A stretch of DNA of 64,000 bases from assembly GCA_013399855.1 (NCBI GenBank), contig VXAY01003830.1, positions 471,388 through 535,387 of the forward strand, given 5' to 3'. Source of the stretch: Oxyruncus cristatus. Lineage: Eukaryota > Chordata > Aves > Passeriformes > Cotingidae. The translations under genes were made by a program, and so were the position numbers. This document shows positions 25,100-40,000 of this stretch, piece by piece (the first letter of the stretch is position 1; each line of letters starts with the position of its first letter). The notes below the pieces were generated by a model. The model was not told the origin of the DNA, did no database searches, and saw only the letters and a program-made list of their open reading frames with translations.

Positions 25100-28000
25100 C
25101 TAAAGAGAGAGAAAATATGCTTTGATCACTTGACACTTCAGGCCCTATTTAATAACAAAGGACCAAAAAAACAGCTTCTGCATTCACATTTGGAAAGTGG
25201 CACCTGCTCCCATTCCACCTCAGAGCATTTGGATGTCAGTGCCAAACTGAATTTTTCATTGAGCGGTCCATATATCCACCTACCCTGTACTTCTTGTTGG
25301 GAAAATTGAATGATTTTTCAAATTTGTAACCTGTATTCAAATAGCAATACTTTTAATAATGTCATGTCTCTACTGGCATTCCTTAACAATTTGACATTCT
25401 TGTTGACCACATTCACTGGAGTTAACCTTTACTTCTAACTTAAAATGGATCATGTAGAAAAATTTCCATCGAGTGACCATGAGGGATATTTTACTTACTT
25501 GAGGATCACTGTTGAGTTCTTTTGTTTATGCTGCTGAATGTCAGCTTCACTCCATCTCTTTCTGACTGACCATTTTTACCCTTCTTTACCCAAATTCATA
25601 ATTTCTGTTCACAAACCAAGGCTTTCACACATGCCATTCAGTACAAGGTTATCCAGGGCCAATATTGGGTTTTGTCTGTCCTCATTTTATATGGCAGACT
25701 TGGAGTAAGTAGCACACAAGTGTTTACAGTCTTTCCACAAAACTCCAGTTTGTTTGGGGTTCTTTCAAAAGTTTATTTTTTTTAAACTGGGCAAGTCTTT
25801 CATATCTTATTAAAAAAAAAAAATCAAACCTTCGAGATGACTTATGTCTAGTCTCTTCTTTCTCTCTGTGTCTCCTGTCTCTGTGTCTGTCTTCTTTCTC
25901 TCTGCTTGTTCTATGGCGGTCGTAGCCTCTTTCTGCATAGTCTCTGTATCTGTAGCGTTCTTCGTCACTGATTCAAAAAGAAGATATTTTCAGGACAGTA
26001 ACACTAAGCACTACATATATATCAGAAAAAGAAATTTTTGCTCTCAAGGTAAATGACAGGAAAATTTTAATATTGCTTCTGGATGTCTATATGAGATCCA
26101 TAATGCTCAAAGGACATTAAAGCTCTTCACCTTACACACTAGACTTCTGCAGTTAGTGCAATTTTGAAAGGAAGTTGTTCAATAAAAACAACACAAAAAA
26201 AGAATACAACAGTGTCCCATTATGTTCGTACAGGAGTTACCAAGCTGGTAACTTAAACCTGTATCTAACTGCAAATGAAATACAATCCTACATAAACTTC
26301 AGCAGTGTCTTCAGATCAGTGTATCAACACTTACCAGTACACTTTTCGACTACTACATCATTTGGGTAAATTAGATTAAATTTTGGTACACTTGATCTAT
26401 TTCCTTACATCAGCTTCAAGAAAACAAAAAGCTAGGTACAAAGAGACTGACAGTAAAATATACTCAGTGTATCTGGGTTGCTTTTAAAATTAATTTTTCT
26501 CCAGTGCCAATGCCATCTCTACTTCCACTCCTCTGTTGGATTACCATGATTGCTGCCTGACAAAATGCTGGTAAAAACCCCTAAATATTGCAGGCTAGGC
26601 AAGATTTTAAAGGCTGTACTTAAAAATATATTTTCATATTTTGAGTTGGTGAAAGGGGCAGTTCCAAGAGTTCAGTGAAATTAAAAAAAAAAGATAAGAG
26701 CACTATCTGTTGTTAGCCAACACCACTCAAATGCTACATTAGTATAGCTTAAAAAGGCACAATCATATTTAATCATTTTTCTGCTAAGAAAATCCTACCC
26801 AGACAGTGTCCAGCATCATTTAATAGCACAACCTCAATGCAAATGAATTTAGCGTAACTATTTATATATATCACATGAAGTCTTCTGTAACCATAGTTTG
26901 GCAGAATATCCCCAACAAATCCTAAAGAAAGGCACAATGCAACCAGGCTTTCTGAGGCAGTAATGAAAACAGGAAACAATTTAGATACTATCAACTTGAC
27001 AAAAGGCAAGTGTTTCGTCTTTGCCAACATTTACCATTAAAGAAACTATCTGCCTTCAGTCCCTTCCTGCAGCAGCAGAACAGATCAGACAAATTACACA
27101 AGGAGAACAGCTCAAGTCTAAAGAGATTTCTCATGTCCTGGAGCAGTGAAAACTTAGATCACACCAATTTTATCTGCCATAACTTGGATCCTCTGGCCGT
27201 TTCCCAAGTGAAGACATTACATTAATGATTACTACAGCTATGCATGAAAACTCGGAGTGAGAAGGCAGAATGTCTGAATCAACAGCACTAGTCTGTCTAT
27301 GAAACTCTGTACAATTATATCAGTAAGCAAACTTCAAAAGTTAGCAATTTAAGACACTGTAGAGAAGCAACAAACACCCCACAGAAAATCCTGTTTTCTA
27401 AGGGACACAAAAATATTCACACATCAAAATCAGGAAAACTACCGCTATTACAGAACTCAAAGTTATGATCTGGCAGTGAGTAATACAACTTCACTGATTT
27501 TATAAGGCATTTATAACTACAGATCTGAGAGTAGGCTGATCACATCCTGCAAAGTACATTTGTGACCAGATGACACAATCACAGACTGACTGAGGTTGGA
27601 AGGCGTGATTGGAGGTCATCTGGGATTGGAGGTCATCTGGGCCAAATCCCTACTAAAGCAGGGCTGTCAGGACCATGTCAAGACTGTTTTTGGATATCTC
27701 CAAGGATGGAGACTCCCCAGCCTCTCTGTACAGCTACAGTTTCCTCTCAGTATCTGATATTGCTTCCCAAAACTAGTATTTTGATCATCTAATTAAAAAG
27801 TTAAGATCTAATTAGAAAGTTAAAATCTGAATGTGCAGCACTACCTTCTGATAATCTTGCCATAAGAAATCAGATGGCTACTTGTGGACTTACGGATTGT
27901 TTTCAAAGATGAGACCCAAAACCTTTAACGTTAACCCACAGTCTGTTCTGTTACACAGCTATTTGAAAACACTCTAGAAAAGTTTAAAAATATTATGGAT

Positions 28001-31000
28001 ACTCCTTTTTAAACCTTATTTTGGCAAACTACGAAGGAACCATGACAACTTCTTAAGTGTGTCCAAAAATAAACAACTTCTGTAAGTAAAAAATCAGTTT
28101 GCCAAGATCAGTATGTTTGGAACTTTCAGGCACACTCTAATGCTGCTCAGTGCATTTTGACCTTTATCACACATTGATCATGGAGTCTCGTTCAATTTGC
28201 TGACTATCAGGACACCAAGTCCTGTAAAGCTGCTCTCTAGCCAGACAGACCCTCATCTGCTCTGCTGCATGGGATTATTGCATTCCAGGACCTCAGAAAT
28301 TCAGTTGCTTGGGGTTTAGTTTTGGGGTTTTTTTTTAATTTTTCAAATTGCTGAGGAAAAACCACAAAATGGTAAGATATCAATCAAACTCTAAAGTCTA
28401 CATTTTTAGCCATAACTAATTGACTAAATGCACACTTTCCTCTGAGGATAGCAGGGTAAAAGCAGAACAGAATATAAAGACACCTGAAAGTTCAGCTTTT
28501 TAAACCACATTTTGGTTCTACTAATAGAACAAAAGCAATTCCCATTTTTTTACAATTTTAAGAAATGCTGTAGCACAAACACAGGCTATTTATCTGGAAA
28601 ACAACAACTAAAAACATTGAAAGCAGTAATTTTTGAGCAGTAAAAAGCTTAACATGATGCTTACTCCAAATCTCACCAAAGTATCACTTTATCAAAGTTT
28701 AAACAAAGAGAATATAAATAAAAGTTATAAATCTGTGCAGTCTCTAAAATAGTTTACATTCTCTTCCTCACAGCTCAATTCATTTTATTTTCTTAAGTGC
28801 ACAGAATTGAAAATCAACCTTCCTAAAAACATTATGTCTCCATGTTCTTTCTTAAGCCTCTCCCACCTTTTCTGTGATTCCCAAACCAACTTATCCTAGT
28901 TAAGGGCCTCCCATTTTCTTAAACAGCCATGTGGCAACAGCTTTGCTACAGATGGTGGATAATTTAGTCACACAAAGTTGAGGCCTGCTCTTCCCCCCTC
29001 CTTTACAGATAACTCTGGCAGCAGCACAGAGATTTCTCAAGGCCTGGAAGTTATTAAGGTTCATTTCAAGCACCCTTGAATGACCAGGGTTCCTTCTGGC
29101 CTTCAATCAAGCTGTCTGAGAAACAGATGATTAGAAAGGTCTTCAGGTGTCAGAAACTGACCCTGGAACATAACACATGCACACAGGAGAGGACACCACC
29201 ACACTGGCAATGGTGGAGTCCCCCATCTTGCACCCAGTTTGGGTCTTCAGCTAACAATCATCAGGCAAAGTAATGTTGACTCTGGGTGCTCTCATTCCTC
29301 ACAGCATAAAACCACTAGTAAGAACAATCTGCCTAATAGCTAACATATATATTCTGCAAAAATTAAAACTTAAAAAACACTAGGAAAAGCATCAAATATT
29401 TACCCCAAAATGCTTAGCAAACAACAAGCAGAGGAAATTTAGAAAAATCTGGCAAGCCAACAGACCTCTGCTCCATGGAGTCAGAGAGCATTAAATGCTC
29501 AACATTAAATGCTTTGTACTTGTGCACATGAACCACGGACCAGTTGCAGCTTTTTTTTTAAAGCCATTAGAGAGTTGAAAGCTGAATTAAGTTATCTGCC
29601 ATGATTTTAATCATCTGCATGAAAATGAAAAAAAGTTCTTGACCTTGAAATAATAGTTTTAAAGAAGATAGATTATTATCCAGCCAGTTTTAATAACCAA
29701 ATTAACCATTGTAGCACGTAATAATAACATTAATTAAGGTCAAATGTTGCAACACATTGCTCTTTGCACCAAATTGGCAACTAAAATTCATTTAGTACAT
29801 CTACAGATTTTTTCTAGATCTACTGATGCCAGGAGATGGGTATTTCAGTCATTCTCAAGGCTTGTGTCGCACCTTTAATCTGTAAAGCACTATGACCAGT
29901 TTGGATGTATACTGTCCATTTTTTTCACTTCTGTTTTACGTTTAGAAATACAGAATTTTCAGAGGGAAAAGGCTGAAAGAGAGGAAGCCACACCCTCTAG
30001 CTCTTTGGAATATACAGCTGGACACTACATTTTAATGTTGAAGTACACTATTTAAAACAGACGGGTTTTGAGCAGAGTTACAGCATGCTTAAGACATTTC
30101 ACTGACCTGTTGAATGCGCTTGAAGATGGACTGTGATCTCGGTCCCTTTCCCTATCTCTGGTACGTTCTCGATCTCTGTCTCGGTCCCGGTCACGATCCC
30201 GATCTCGGGATCGCTCTCTCTCACGTTCCCTGTCTTTCTCTCTTCGTGCATAGTAATCCCATTGTTTGCTGGTGTCTAGAAGACTAGACCACGAAGGTGC
30301 AGAACCTGCAGGGTGTGGAAAGGTGACTAAAGAGAGAGATGTAGGTATTAGAAAGAACAAAATCAGAAATCATATGGAAATTGCATGAAAACACAGAGGT
30401 TTGTCAGCCTCCTCTGATGATGTTTTTCAATTTTCCCCTTTCACATTAGAGTTAATTCTAAGCAAACACTGCATTTTTTCTATGATACTAATAAAAGTCT
30501 CTGGCCCTCATTTAAATACTTCTCATGAAGATGTATAGAGCCAGGATATATACCCCAAAGACTGCCTAAATACTTTGGGGAAAAAAAATTAAAATATTGT
30601 GCAAAGATCTGCTGAAAGAATCTGATTTTATGTGGTCAAATGGCTTGTTTTGGGGGAGCAACAAAAAAAAACAACAATGAGAAAAAAACCTGCTTTTGAA
30701 ACTTAGTTGCTCTGAAACTACAGTTCAGAAAATGAAGCAAAAAAGGATGCTTCCGACTTTATATTTAGATGCTACTATTTTTGTCTTTCATCCTTTAATA
30801 TAATTGTATTTAAAATACATAAGTTACAAAGCTCTCATTCATTAATTTATGTTGTATACTATGCTTTGTCATGCTTTTCTGATTACAGATGTAACAGGCG
30901 CTTTAGATATAAATTTCATCTGGAAGAAGAAATAACATTCCCACTTGTGCTTCATATGATGACATTTCTAACTAATACTCAGGACAACCACGAATACCAC

Positions 31001-34000
31001 TAAAATATAATAGTTTAAGAAAATTAAGCATAGTCTCAATCTAAAAGATGATATGCTTAAGAAGTTAAGAAGGCAGTCACAACACTGTCTCAAAACCGTT
31101 TTTTAGGGGGCTAGCAATGGGAAGAGAGAGGGAAGAAGCTTCTCTATTGCTTTCTGCCAACTTCGATGTAGCACATAACTACTATTCCTAATGTCCCAAT
31201 TATTCTGTCCTGCCCTCCCTCTCCAGAAGTCCCGTGATGCATCCTGTAAACAAAATAACAAAGGCTGAGTATTTAGCTGGAAACAGCACTCTCTAGCGGA
31301 CTTACAGTACTGAGGACTTCTCCCTTTCTGCTTATCTGCCTTGCTAGCTTTCCTAACTTTCAATAAATCGTTTGTTTTGAGCTCCACTTCATCATCTATA
31401 ATATGAGAACAATATTTACTTGGCTTCATGGTGTCACAAAGAGATTAACAGTACAATTAACATAAATATTCACTGAACAATGTAAAGTGTGTTACTGATA
31501 CTGTATTTAAGACTGTTGAGTTAATAAAACTAGTGGCTTCTGCTGACAGCTATGTTCAGGCTGCCTTGCCTGTAAAGTCTGAGATATGCCTGCCCCAGAA
31601 AGCTTTGGCAGAAGCTTAAGACAGCAGTTTGCCAAGCATCCAGAGGAGGAATACAAAAGACCTTTTGAGCAGGCAGTGAAGCAGGAAAAAACATTTCATT
31701 GTTAAAACACATTTGCAATGAAAAGTATTATAATTCATTGAAAAAGCATTTATACAAGGTTTTGCTGCTAATACAATCCTTGACACAGTTTAACTCCAGG
31801 TCTACAGACAAAATGAAGGGTTAACAGAAAAAAATGCCCTAATACAATATTGTGCTGTTCATTATACTGCCAAAACCTGAAATTCTTCGAAGGAAAGCAG
31901 CCAGAAATAGCAAAAAAACAGCTGGACTTTAAAGACTGCTAATTTCCTTGACTTGCCACTATGTCAACAACACATGTATGGTCTGTGAGACACTAGCTGC
32001 CAGAGCATTCTGATCTAAAGTTTAAACTTAAGCTTAACTTTAAATTATACTACAAAACAATTATTAATGATAATATAAACTTTTACAATAAATTTCGGTT
32101 ATTCCATCACATCTGGAGTAATTCTCATCAGGGAAAAGTATGTTATTTCCACCCCAACAACATGACATAAACCAGTAATTTGACAATGTGCATTTTTATA
32201 TCTAGATTTTCACCAGGAATTATTCACAACACACAAGAAGCTTACTTTCTAATATGAATTGGTGTTCTGCATTTACTATTCAGAATGAAGTAGTTTATCA
32301 CTTCTACTATTTCTACATGGATTATTCCAATAATTTCTGCAAGAAAATAGACACTTCCAAAATGTAACAGATTTAAGTTTTTAAAACAGGAACAGTGCGT
32401 TGAGCAATTAATAGTTTTGGAGACTTGAGTCCTGTTTTGGAGACTGTTTAAAAATTTAAAGCTTCATGCTGTCACAGTGTAAGGCAAACTATTTAATGCA
32501 TCTTCTTTGTGCCTCAAAAAATACTGACTCTCCAACTGTTTCTCTAACATTAAATGTCTTACAAGCTCATAAGATATAAAGAACATTTAGAGCATGGAAC
32601 AGAGAACAGCTTGAAGAAAGAGCAAACAAGCATACAGTACAAGTTGCTTCAGTGGCAGATCAAATGCAGCTCAATAAAATTCAAAGATCTGATGGCAAAG
32701 GTAGCACCGAACTGTGGAAGATTTAAGAGCAAATTGACAAAACCACATCAATGCAGTGGAAGAACACAAAGACAAAACAGACGTTCTTGAAGCTGCAAGT
32801 TACAAATGTAACCTTACTAATGGGCTTGCAATGGGAAATGTGCCTTTTTCTAGGCAAAAGAAACCAAAGCATGAGCTGAGGAATTTGTATAGGCAGAAGA
32901 AAGGTTAGAATCTTCCATTTGCTCATCTTCCCCTGCAATTTTGACAGGAAAGCTAGGAAACATACAGACTGCCAAAGAAGACAACAGGTTGGAGATTCAG
33001 CACTATCATCCAAAGCAACTATTAAATAAATATACTTAGTGATTGCTAATCACAATGATCATCTGTACCCTACCGCACTACTGAGCTCTCAACATGCCTA
33101 AGTTCTGATGCACCGGCAAAATGCTGACCAGCGATCACATTGTGCAACAGGGACTGTGAGAGTCTGATGCTGGCCAGGAAAACATCTTTCACTAAGAGAC
33201 AGCAACAGCGATAAAATGTCACTGAGACACTACAGATCCAGAAGTCCGTATGACAGGGACAGCTTAGAGACAGACAATTTGCTTTGTGAAGCAAATATGA
33301 AATTCTGCCAGATACACTGGGAGAAGACTGGGAAGATAGCAGCAGACTGTGCTCCTTGGTCTCCATAAACCACATAAAAAGGCAAACGTAATTTTTTAAA
33401 TCCTGCTGAACAAGTTCAAATGCAATGCTAGTGTGACCATGATAACAGTCATCTTTTGAATATCAGTGCTGCAACAACATAAGCATGCCATCACCTCTGA
33501 AGGTCAACACAAAACTTGGAAATATTCTTGTGTCTCTGACAATACTTGACAGAACAGAAAATTCTAACAAAAGAGACAACAAAGTGAAAAACATTCTACA
33601 GTGGAGACTAAATATTAGATGCAATATACTATTGACTGTAAGACTGCTTTCCTTATGATACTCTACATGGCCTTCTTTATACGCCTCAGCTTTACCTTTT
33701 TGCTAAAACTTCAGCAAACACAATTTAATTACTGCTAAAAAAGTAGTTAGTGTAAAGCAGCTGTTTACCCACATCAAGAACTCTTGAAAACATAATAAGC
33801 TTCCAATGCATGAAAGCAAACATTTGATAACTGATGAGAACCCTTAGAACGTCAACAAAGTACCCCTTGTTACTCCATAAACTGCTACAAATTGCAAGGT
33901 CATTACAAAATATCATTTTGTATATCTAATGACCTGGAAGCATTTGGGAGGTAGATTTTCTGAACATTTGATCTGTGCTGAACATCATGTTTCCCAGTAA

Positions 34001-37000
34001 CGGGCAAAACTTCTCCTACAATTTCTCCTCCCAGCAGCTAGGGTTCAAAGGAACAAGGAGCAAGGCAAAAGAATTCAGCTGAAAGAAAAGCCACTAGCCA
34101 TGGGGCTGGATGGCAGGTGTCCTGAAGGCAGACAGATGTAGTGACTGGCAACATGCAAGGTCCTGCAGCTGGGTGGGGGCGATCCTCAATGTCAGTACAG
34201 ACTGGGTGATGAATTAATTCAAAGCAGCCCTGCAGAGAAGGGCTTGGGGATACTACTGGACAAAAAATTAAATATGAGCCAACAGTGTGAGTTTGCAGCC
34301 CAGGAAGCCACTTGTATCCTCAGCTGCATTAAAAAGAAGAGTGGCCAGCAGGTTGTGGGAGGTGATTCTATCTCTGTGTGCTCTCATGAGACCCCACCTG
34401 GAGTACTGCATCGAGCTCTTGGGCCCCCAATACAAGAAAGATATGTTAGAGCAGGTCCAGAGGAGGGCCACAAAAAATCAGAGAGGTGGAACATCTCTCC
34501 TAGGTTGTTTAGGTTATTCAGCATGGAGAAGAGAGAGAAGAGTCTGGAAAGACATTACTGCAGCCTTTCAGTATTTCAAGGGAGCAAGATGGAGAGAAAC
34601 TTTTTACCAGGGCCTGTTAATGACTGGACAAGGTGCTACAGTTTTAAATTGAAATTGAAAAAGGATAGGTTTAGATTGGACATGGGGGGGAAATTCTTTA
34701 TGATGCGGATGGTGGGACACAGGTTGCCCAGTGAAGTTGTGGATGCCCCATCATTAGAAGTGTTCAAGGCCAGGTTGGACAGGACTTTGAGCAACCTGGT
34801 GTAGTGATTGAAAGGTGTCCCCTCCCACAGCAGGGAGGTCGGAACTAGATAATCTTTGATGGTTCCTTCCAACCAAAACCATTCTGTGATTTTATCTTCC
34901 CGTTTTATCTTTTGGCACAAGAAGCAGAGCTGTGCTAGATAACAGTTCTAAACTCACTGTAGGTTCTGTGGATGCCTGTGATGAAGCTTTTATTTTAGTT
35001 CATTCTAACTGAAAGAACGGAAAATGAAGGTTTTCAGCATCAGATTTTTTTTTTTTTTCAATGGTAATTTAAAAAGAAAAAAAAACCTGACTTTGCAGCA
35101 GGATAGCTGAAGACTACAGTGTCTTAGACAAACAGTTTCTCAAAAGGAGAGGTACATCACTCAAGATTTTTCAAGGACTGGTCCTGCTGGTTCAAATTCT
35201 GATGGTATCTGAACAGTACTTGTTTTTCTGCTTCTAAATCCTACCAATTCTTGAAAAATTCTCCCTGACTTGTGGTTGATATTATAGTATATAATTTTTC
35301 AAAATCACAGTTCTGCAAAAGCAGCAGGAAAAGATATCCAGTATACAAGCAAACAAAACAATAGTATTCATCAACAGGGTTTAAATATGCAACAGCATGT
35401 ATCTATTTACAATGGTCAGCAATGAGCTTTCATAATGAACCACTGACAGGACCTGTTTAGTCTTCTAGCTAAAATCCTCATAAGTATATCAAACGATTTG
35501 ACATAGCACTAGTCAAAATTTTCAAATCCAGCAACCTCACTTACCACTGCCGTATGAAAATGCGCGAACAGAACGACCATCATAGCCAGAAGAATGTCCA
35601 CTGTTGAAAATAAAAGAAATATAAAATCCCAGTTTTACCACCGGAGCTACCTCCATCAATAAATACATACTTTCAATATTCTTACCACCATAGAGATGAA
35701 AACACAGCATTTTTGTTATAAGTGGATTTAAGTTCTCCATTTTCAGCATTACTAAATAAGGAAGCTATCAACACAAATATGTATATTTTGTTTTACTACA
35801 GGAGGTAAAACCAAAAAATTATGGAATGTTAAACAAAAAATATCCATATCATCAGTTGCTCTCTTTGTATTTTTAATGAATTGTCTATTTCAAATGTTTC
35901 TCATATCATAATACATTTCTGCACAGATACTGAGTTTAATCTACATTTGCTTGAAAGTGCATCATTCCTGAATGAAGCTGTTCTCATTCTTTCTATTAAA
36001 AAGTAGAGGTGTGAGCATATCTAAGAACAAGTGGAATTAAAATGTGTAGTTCTATAAATGAGCTATTAAATTAGCTACCCATTTTCTAGGACAACCTCTT
36101 CCACTGGTAGTCAACTCAAGTAGGTAAAAACCAGAAGGGTTAAAAAAGATGATAGTTGCACAGGACATAATTTATACATACATAATTCTTTCATGACTTT
36201 TAGCACTTCCTACATAACTTACACGAATTATCTTTGCATATTTAACCTAAGTGTTGTTTCTGTTCTCAAAAGCACCTCAACATTGAGAAGTATGTTTTGG
36301 GTTACCTTAGTTCAAAAAGGAAAAAACCCAGCAATGGTAATGAAAGGCCCACACAACATCTTAACATTTAAAAGTATGAAAAATAGTTCCCAGGTTCCAT
36401 AATAAAGTTGATTTTGTCACATCATGTTTCAGAAACTACATAAGTATTCACCACAAGTAAAGGCAATGACCACTGCTTAACAATCAGAAGCAGCACTCAC
36501 AGCAACTGTCAGTATGAAATAATAAATTTACTTTCATGCACATAAAATGCCTCCAGTTAGAAAATCAGAGGATTTTCTCAGAGATTTACCATCATCATCC
36601 TCTAGCATATATGTTAATAGAATTTTAGATTTCAAAGGAACAGTTGTGTACATCTTCCTTTGGTGAGATCCAAAGGACTGACAAGAGGCTTGTACCACCT
36701 TAAATGAGCTTTGTATATGACCTTTTTGGCTTTTAGCTAAATACAAATACTTTTCAAGGACTGTCCTAGCTGACATTTTTTCTTCTTTTTTAGAAATTTA
36801 TATCTATCTATATATATAAATACATGTATGCATGTACACATACAGATATATAAAAAAATGGTATTGAAAAAGTACCATTAGGCCTATTACAGCTGACCAC
36901 TTACAACAAACAGAACAGAAATACAAATTTGTATTCTGTGGAACTCTGGAATTTTCTGTAATTTATGAGAGGTTGAATCTGTGGCCAAATTGTTTGTGTG

Positions 37001-40000
37001 CATCTATAAAAAAGGATATGGTAGCTGAAAACTATACAGTTCACTTAAGCAGGCCTTTAGATTACTAAAGAATAATTCAGCAATCCTTTACCTTGGTTTT
37101 GTTCTTAGGTCTTGGCAATCATATACTGTCAAAACTATAAGTTATACTGATATAGTGTCACAACTGAACTAGTAAGTGGTCAAGTAACGTACTCAAAGAA
37201 TAGGTCGACAGGGGAGACTAGTAACATTTCTGTAAACCTACTGTAAAAATCTGAAACAGTCCCCCTACTCCTAGATACAAATCCATAAAACACTAGGCAG
37301 TATAAGAGTGCTTACTCATTTATTTTAGTTACAGAATACTGATATATCGCTTTATAAGATTTCAAAGAGATAATCACCTTTCTATTGTGGGTATGAGGGA
37401 AGGTGGAGGACCGCCAGGTGGTGGTGGAAAACCTGTAACAATAAATTAGGTAAGGGGCGGGGGGAAGAAAAAACTACCACTCATAAACACATCAAAGAAG
37501 TAGGCTAAGCTTACAACAACAAACGAATCCCAGAGAGAACAATGCAAAAATTGTTTCTGTGTAAATGGGTTTTATTTTGTAACACTAAGAACAACTTTCC
37601 AGCTTTATGAAGGCAAAATATTAAGCATGCATTATCAGTGCTTCAAATAAAATATTTTATCATTATTAAAAATATGCTAATTTAGAAGCATAGAAAAATT
37701 GCTGACTATCTAAAAATACTTAATGAACAACAATCAAAACTATTTACTGCATAGCTGAGAAAAAAAGATTTTAAAGAAAAGAAGGAATATAAATCTAACA
37801 AATTGACTGATAAGGTCCACCAAACAATAGCATTTTCACACATTTTCTCTTCTGCCTGGCATCAAAATAACTGAGCCTACATATATACATACAGTTTAGT
37901 ATTTATGACTGTTTATCTATATAATTAAAAGAAAGTTGATTAGTTGCACATCGGTTTTCATCTCTTTACCAAATGTGGAAAAAAAAAAATCTAAGCAAGT
38001 TTACCTGGTGGTGGCACTGTTATTGGTATACCTAAAAAGACAACAAATGATATATCAGATACAGTAATAGTTTATGTTTATTACCTGTAGATCTAAAACC
38101 AGATTGAGCTATTACTACATACACGATCAAGAAGAATGATAACGTATTTTCTGTGTCCTCAGATCAACATCTCACACTAACACCAATTGTTAAGATTTTA
38201 TGCAAGCCTTGTGAAATCCAGCTTTTAGTTTAAATTCCTATTCTTTAAAATATTTTTCATTAAGAGGCAAAAATAATAAAGAATGACTCAGAGTCTCAAG
38301 ATTAGAATTAAATTCATAAAAAGTTTAGTATACAGAAGAAAAGTAATATCTCATAGACTATATTTGCTTTATTTTATATTTCATGGCTAGATGGAAGGAA
38401 ATGCAATTGGCCTCTGACCTTTAATAGCTTGTCAGAGGAAATAGTAGGTCCACATGAACAACGTATTCTAGCAGCAGTAAGCATTACAGATGTTTGAGCC
38501 AATGCTATGACACTGCAACTAATCATTCAATTGCTACTTGGAAGGAAAAAGATTGCTTGGTTCTCTATTTTCTTGTAAATATCTGAGAAAGAAGCATCCT
38601 TTAACAGAAACACGTGCAAGAATAATCTGGTTTTCAGATTGACCTTAGTTGTTACGAATCTAACTAAAAGTTGAGAAAATTGTTTCCAACTAAATTAGCT
38701 TACCTAACAAAATATACTGCCTCAACATGTAAACCTATCTTATTGACTATGAAAGGATTACAAGATAAAAATGATCTGTAGACTTTACAGGACACTATCT
38801 TCTAATGCTTTGCCAAGAACTAGCTTTACCTCAGCTGAACACACAGAACACTACTACATGAAAATAATAAACAATATTGTCAGAAAATAGACTACTTCAC
38901 CAAGCAGAGAGCACTTTTAGTTATGAATGACTGCTTCCATTAAATAATATATACTTTCAATCTCACTTTTCACTGCAAAACTTTGGGGAGGGAAAGAACA
39001 GAAAACTTTTGCCAGTGCTTTCATCCACTTTGCCATAGCTGCATAAACATCCAGACATTAGTACTGGCCACTGCATGGTGAAATGTATGTATATTTCATT
39101 AGTTCAACATTAGAACTAAAAGACTACTGTATGGCATCAACATTTTACTAAATCTATGTCAGGAAAAGCCAACTGCCCCCAGATTGCCTTGGCAAAAGGA
39201 CACAACAAAGGAATATCCAAGCTGAGGAAGAGTAATCAATATCAAAGTTCACTAATTGCTGGTGATTACACTAACATGAATTCCTACCAGCATTAATCCT
39301 ATAGGATTAAACAAACTGTGAAATACAACTGAGGTTTCTGGCCAATCCTGAAGATTTAAAATCTAATCTCTCAGCCAAAATGTAAATCTGGAGGCAGTGA
39401 ACTCCAACAGGCAAATTTCTAAACTGCATGAGCCGTTTTCTCTTCACCAGGACACAAAGTTTCCAATGTGCATTATCATTGTAAAGAACACTTGATATCA
39501 CGCAATAAAATATTTGACAGTGTGACATTTAAAAGACCAAACAATCTTGATGAAAATTTCTGAAAGAAAAGGAAGACTGAGCACTCAAACATAGCCCAAG
39601 TGTTTTCCATTAATCTTTTTTGTTTAATTGTTCATATTAATAGATTCTTCACAAGCCTACAACATAAAATATACATAAAAATATATAAAAAATACTTAAC
39701 AGCTTCTTACGTTAAGAATGTAAGCTAGAAAAATATCAGTTCTCTCAAACTGATTTGTTAGCTCTACTTTATGCTTAAAAAAATTTTAATTGCTGCACTA
39801 AAACCAATATATTGTTAGCACTGAACATGACTTTCAGCACTATCCAGAGAATTGCCTGGAAAACCATCAGCTAATACTCTTTACAAAATGGAAAACATTC
39901 TGATTAAACAATTAATATATTCCTCAGAATTTTATCTTGTGCAGAAATGAAAGTAAAAATCTCATGACAAGACTAAAAGCCAAATGAAAATTTTAACTTG

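Larger units (their letters stand above)
25968..30106 (-). other. FIP1L1: FIP1L1 intron, about 4.1 kb
   Basis: Donor gtcagtga, acceptor gaatcag. It contains one decayed CR1 fragment (about 27575-27760). No exon was recognised in the remainder, which is AT-rich and otherwise unremarkable. Confidence 0.75.

Noticed and set aside
34244..34804. 186-codon open frame on the plus strand
   Set aside because: It is the remains of the CR1 ORF2 C-terminus, with the conserved blocks broken over two frames; it is part of the mobile element and not a host gene.
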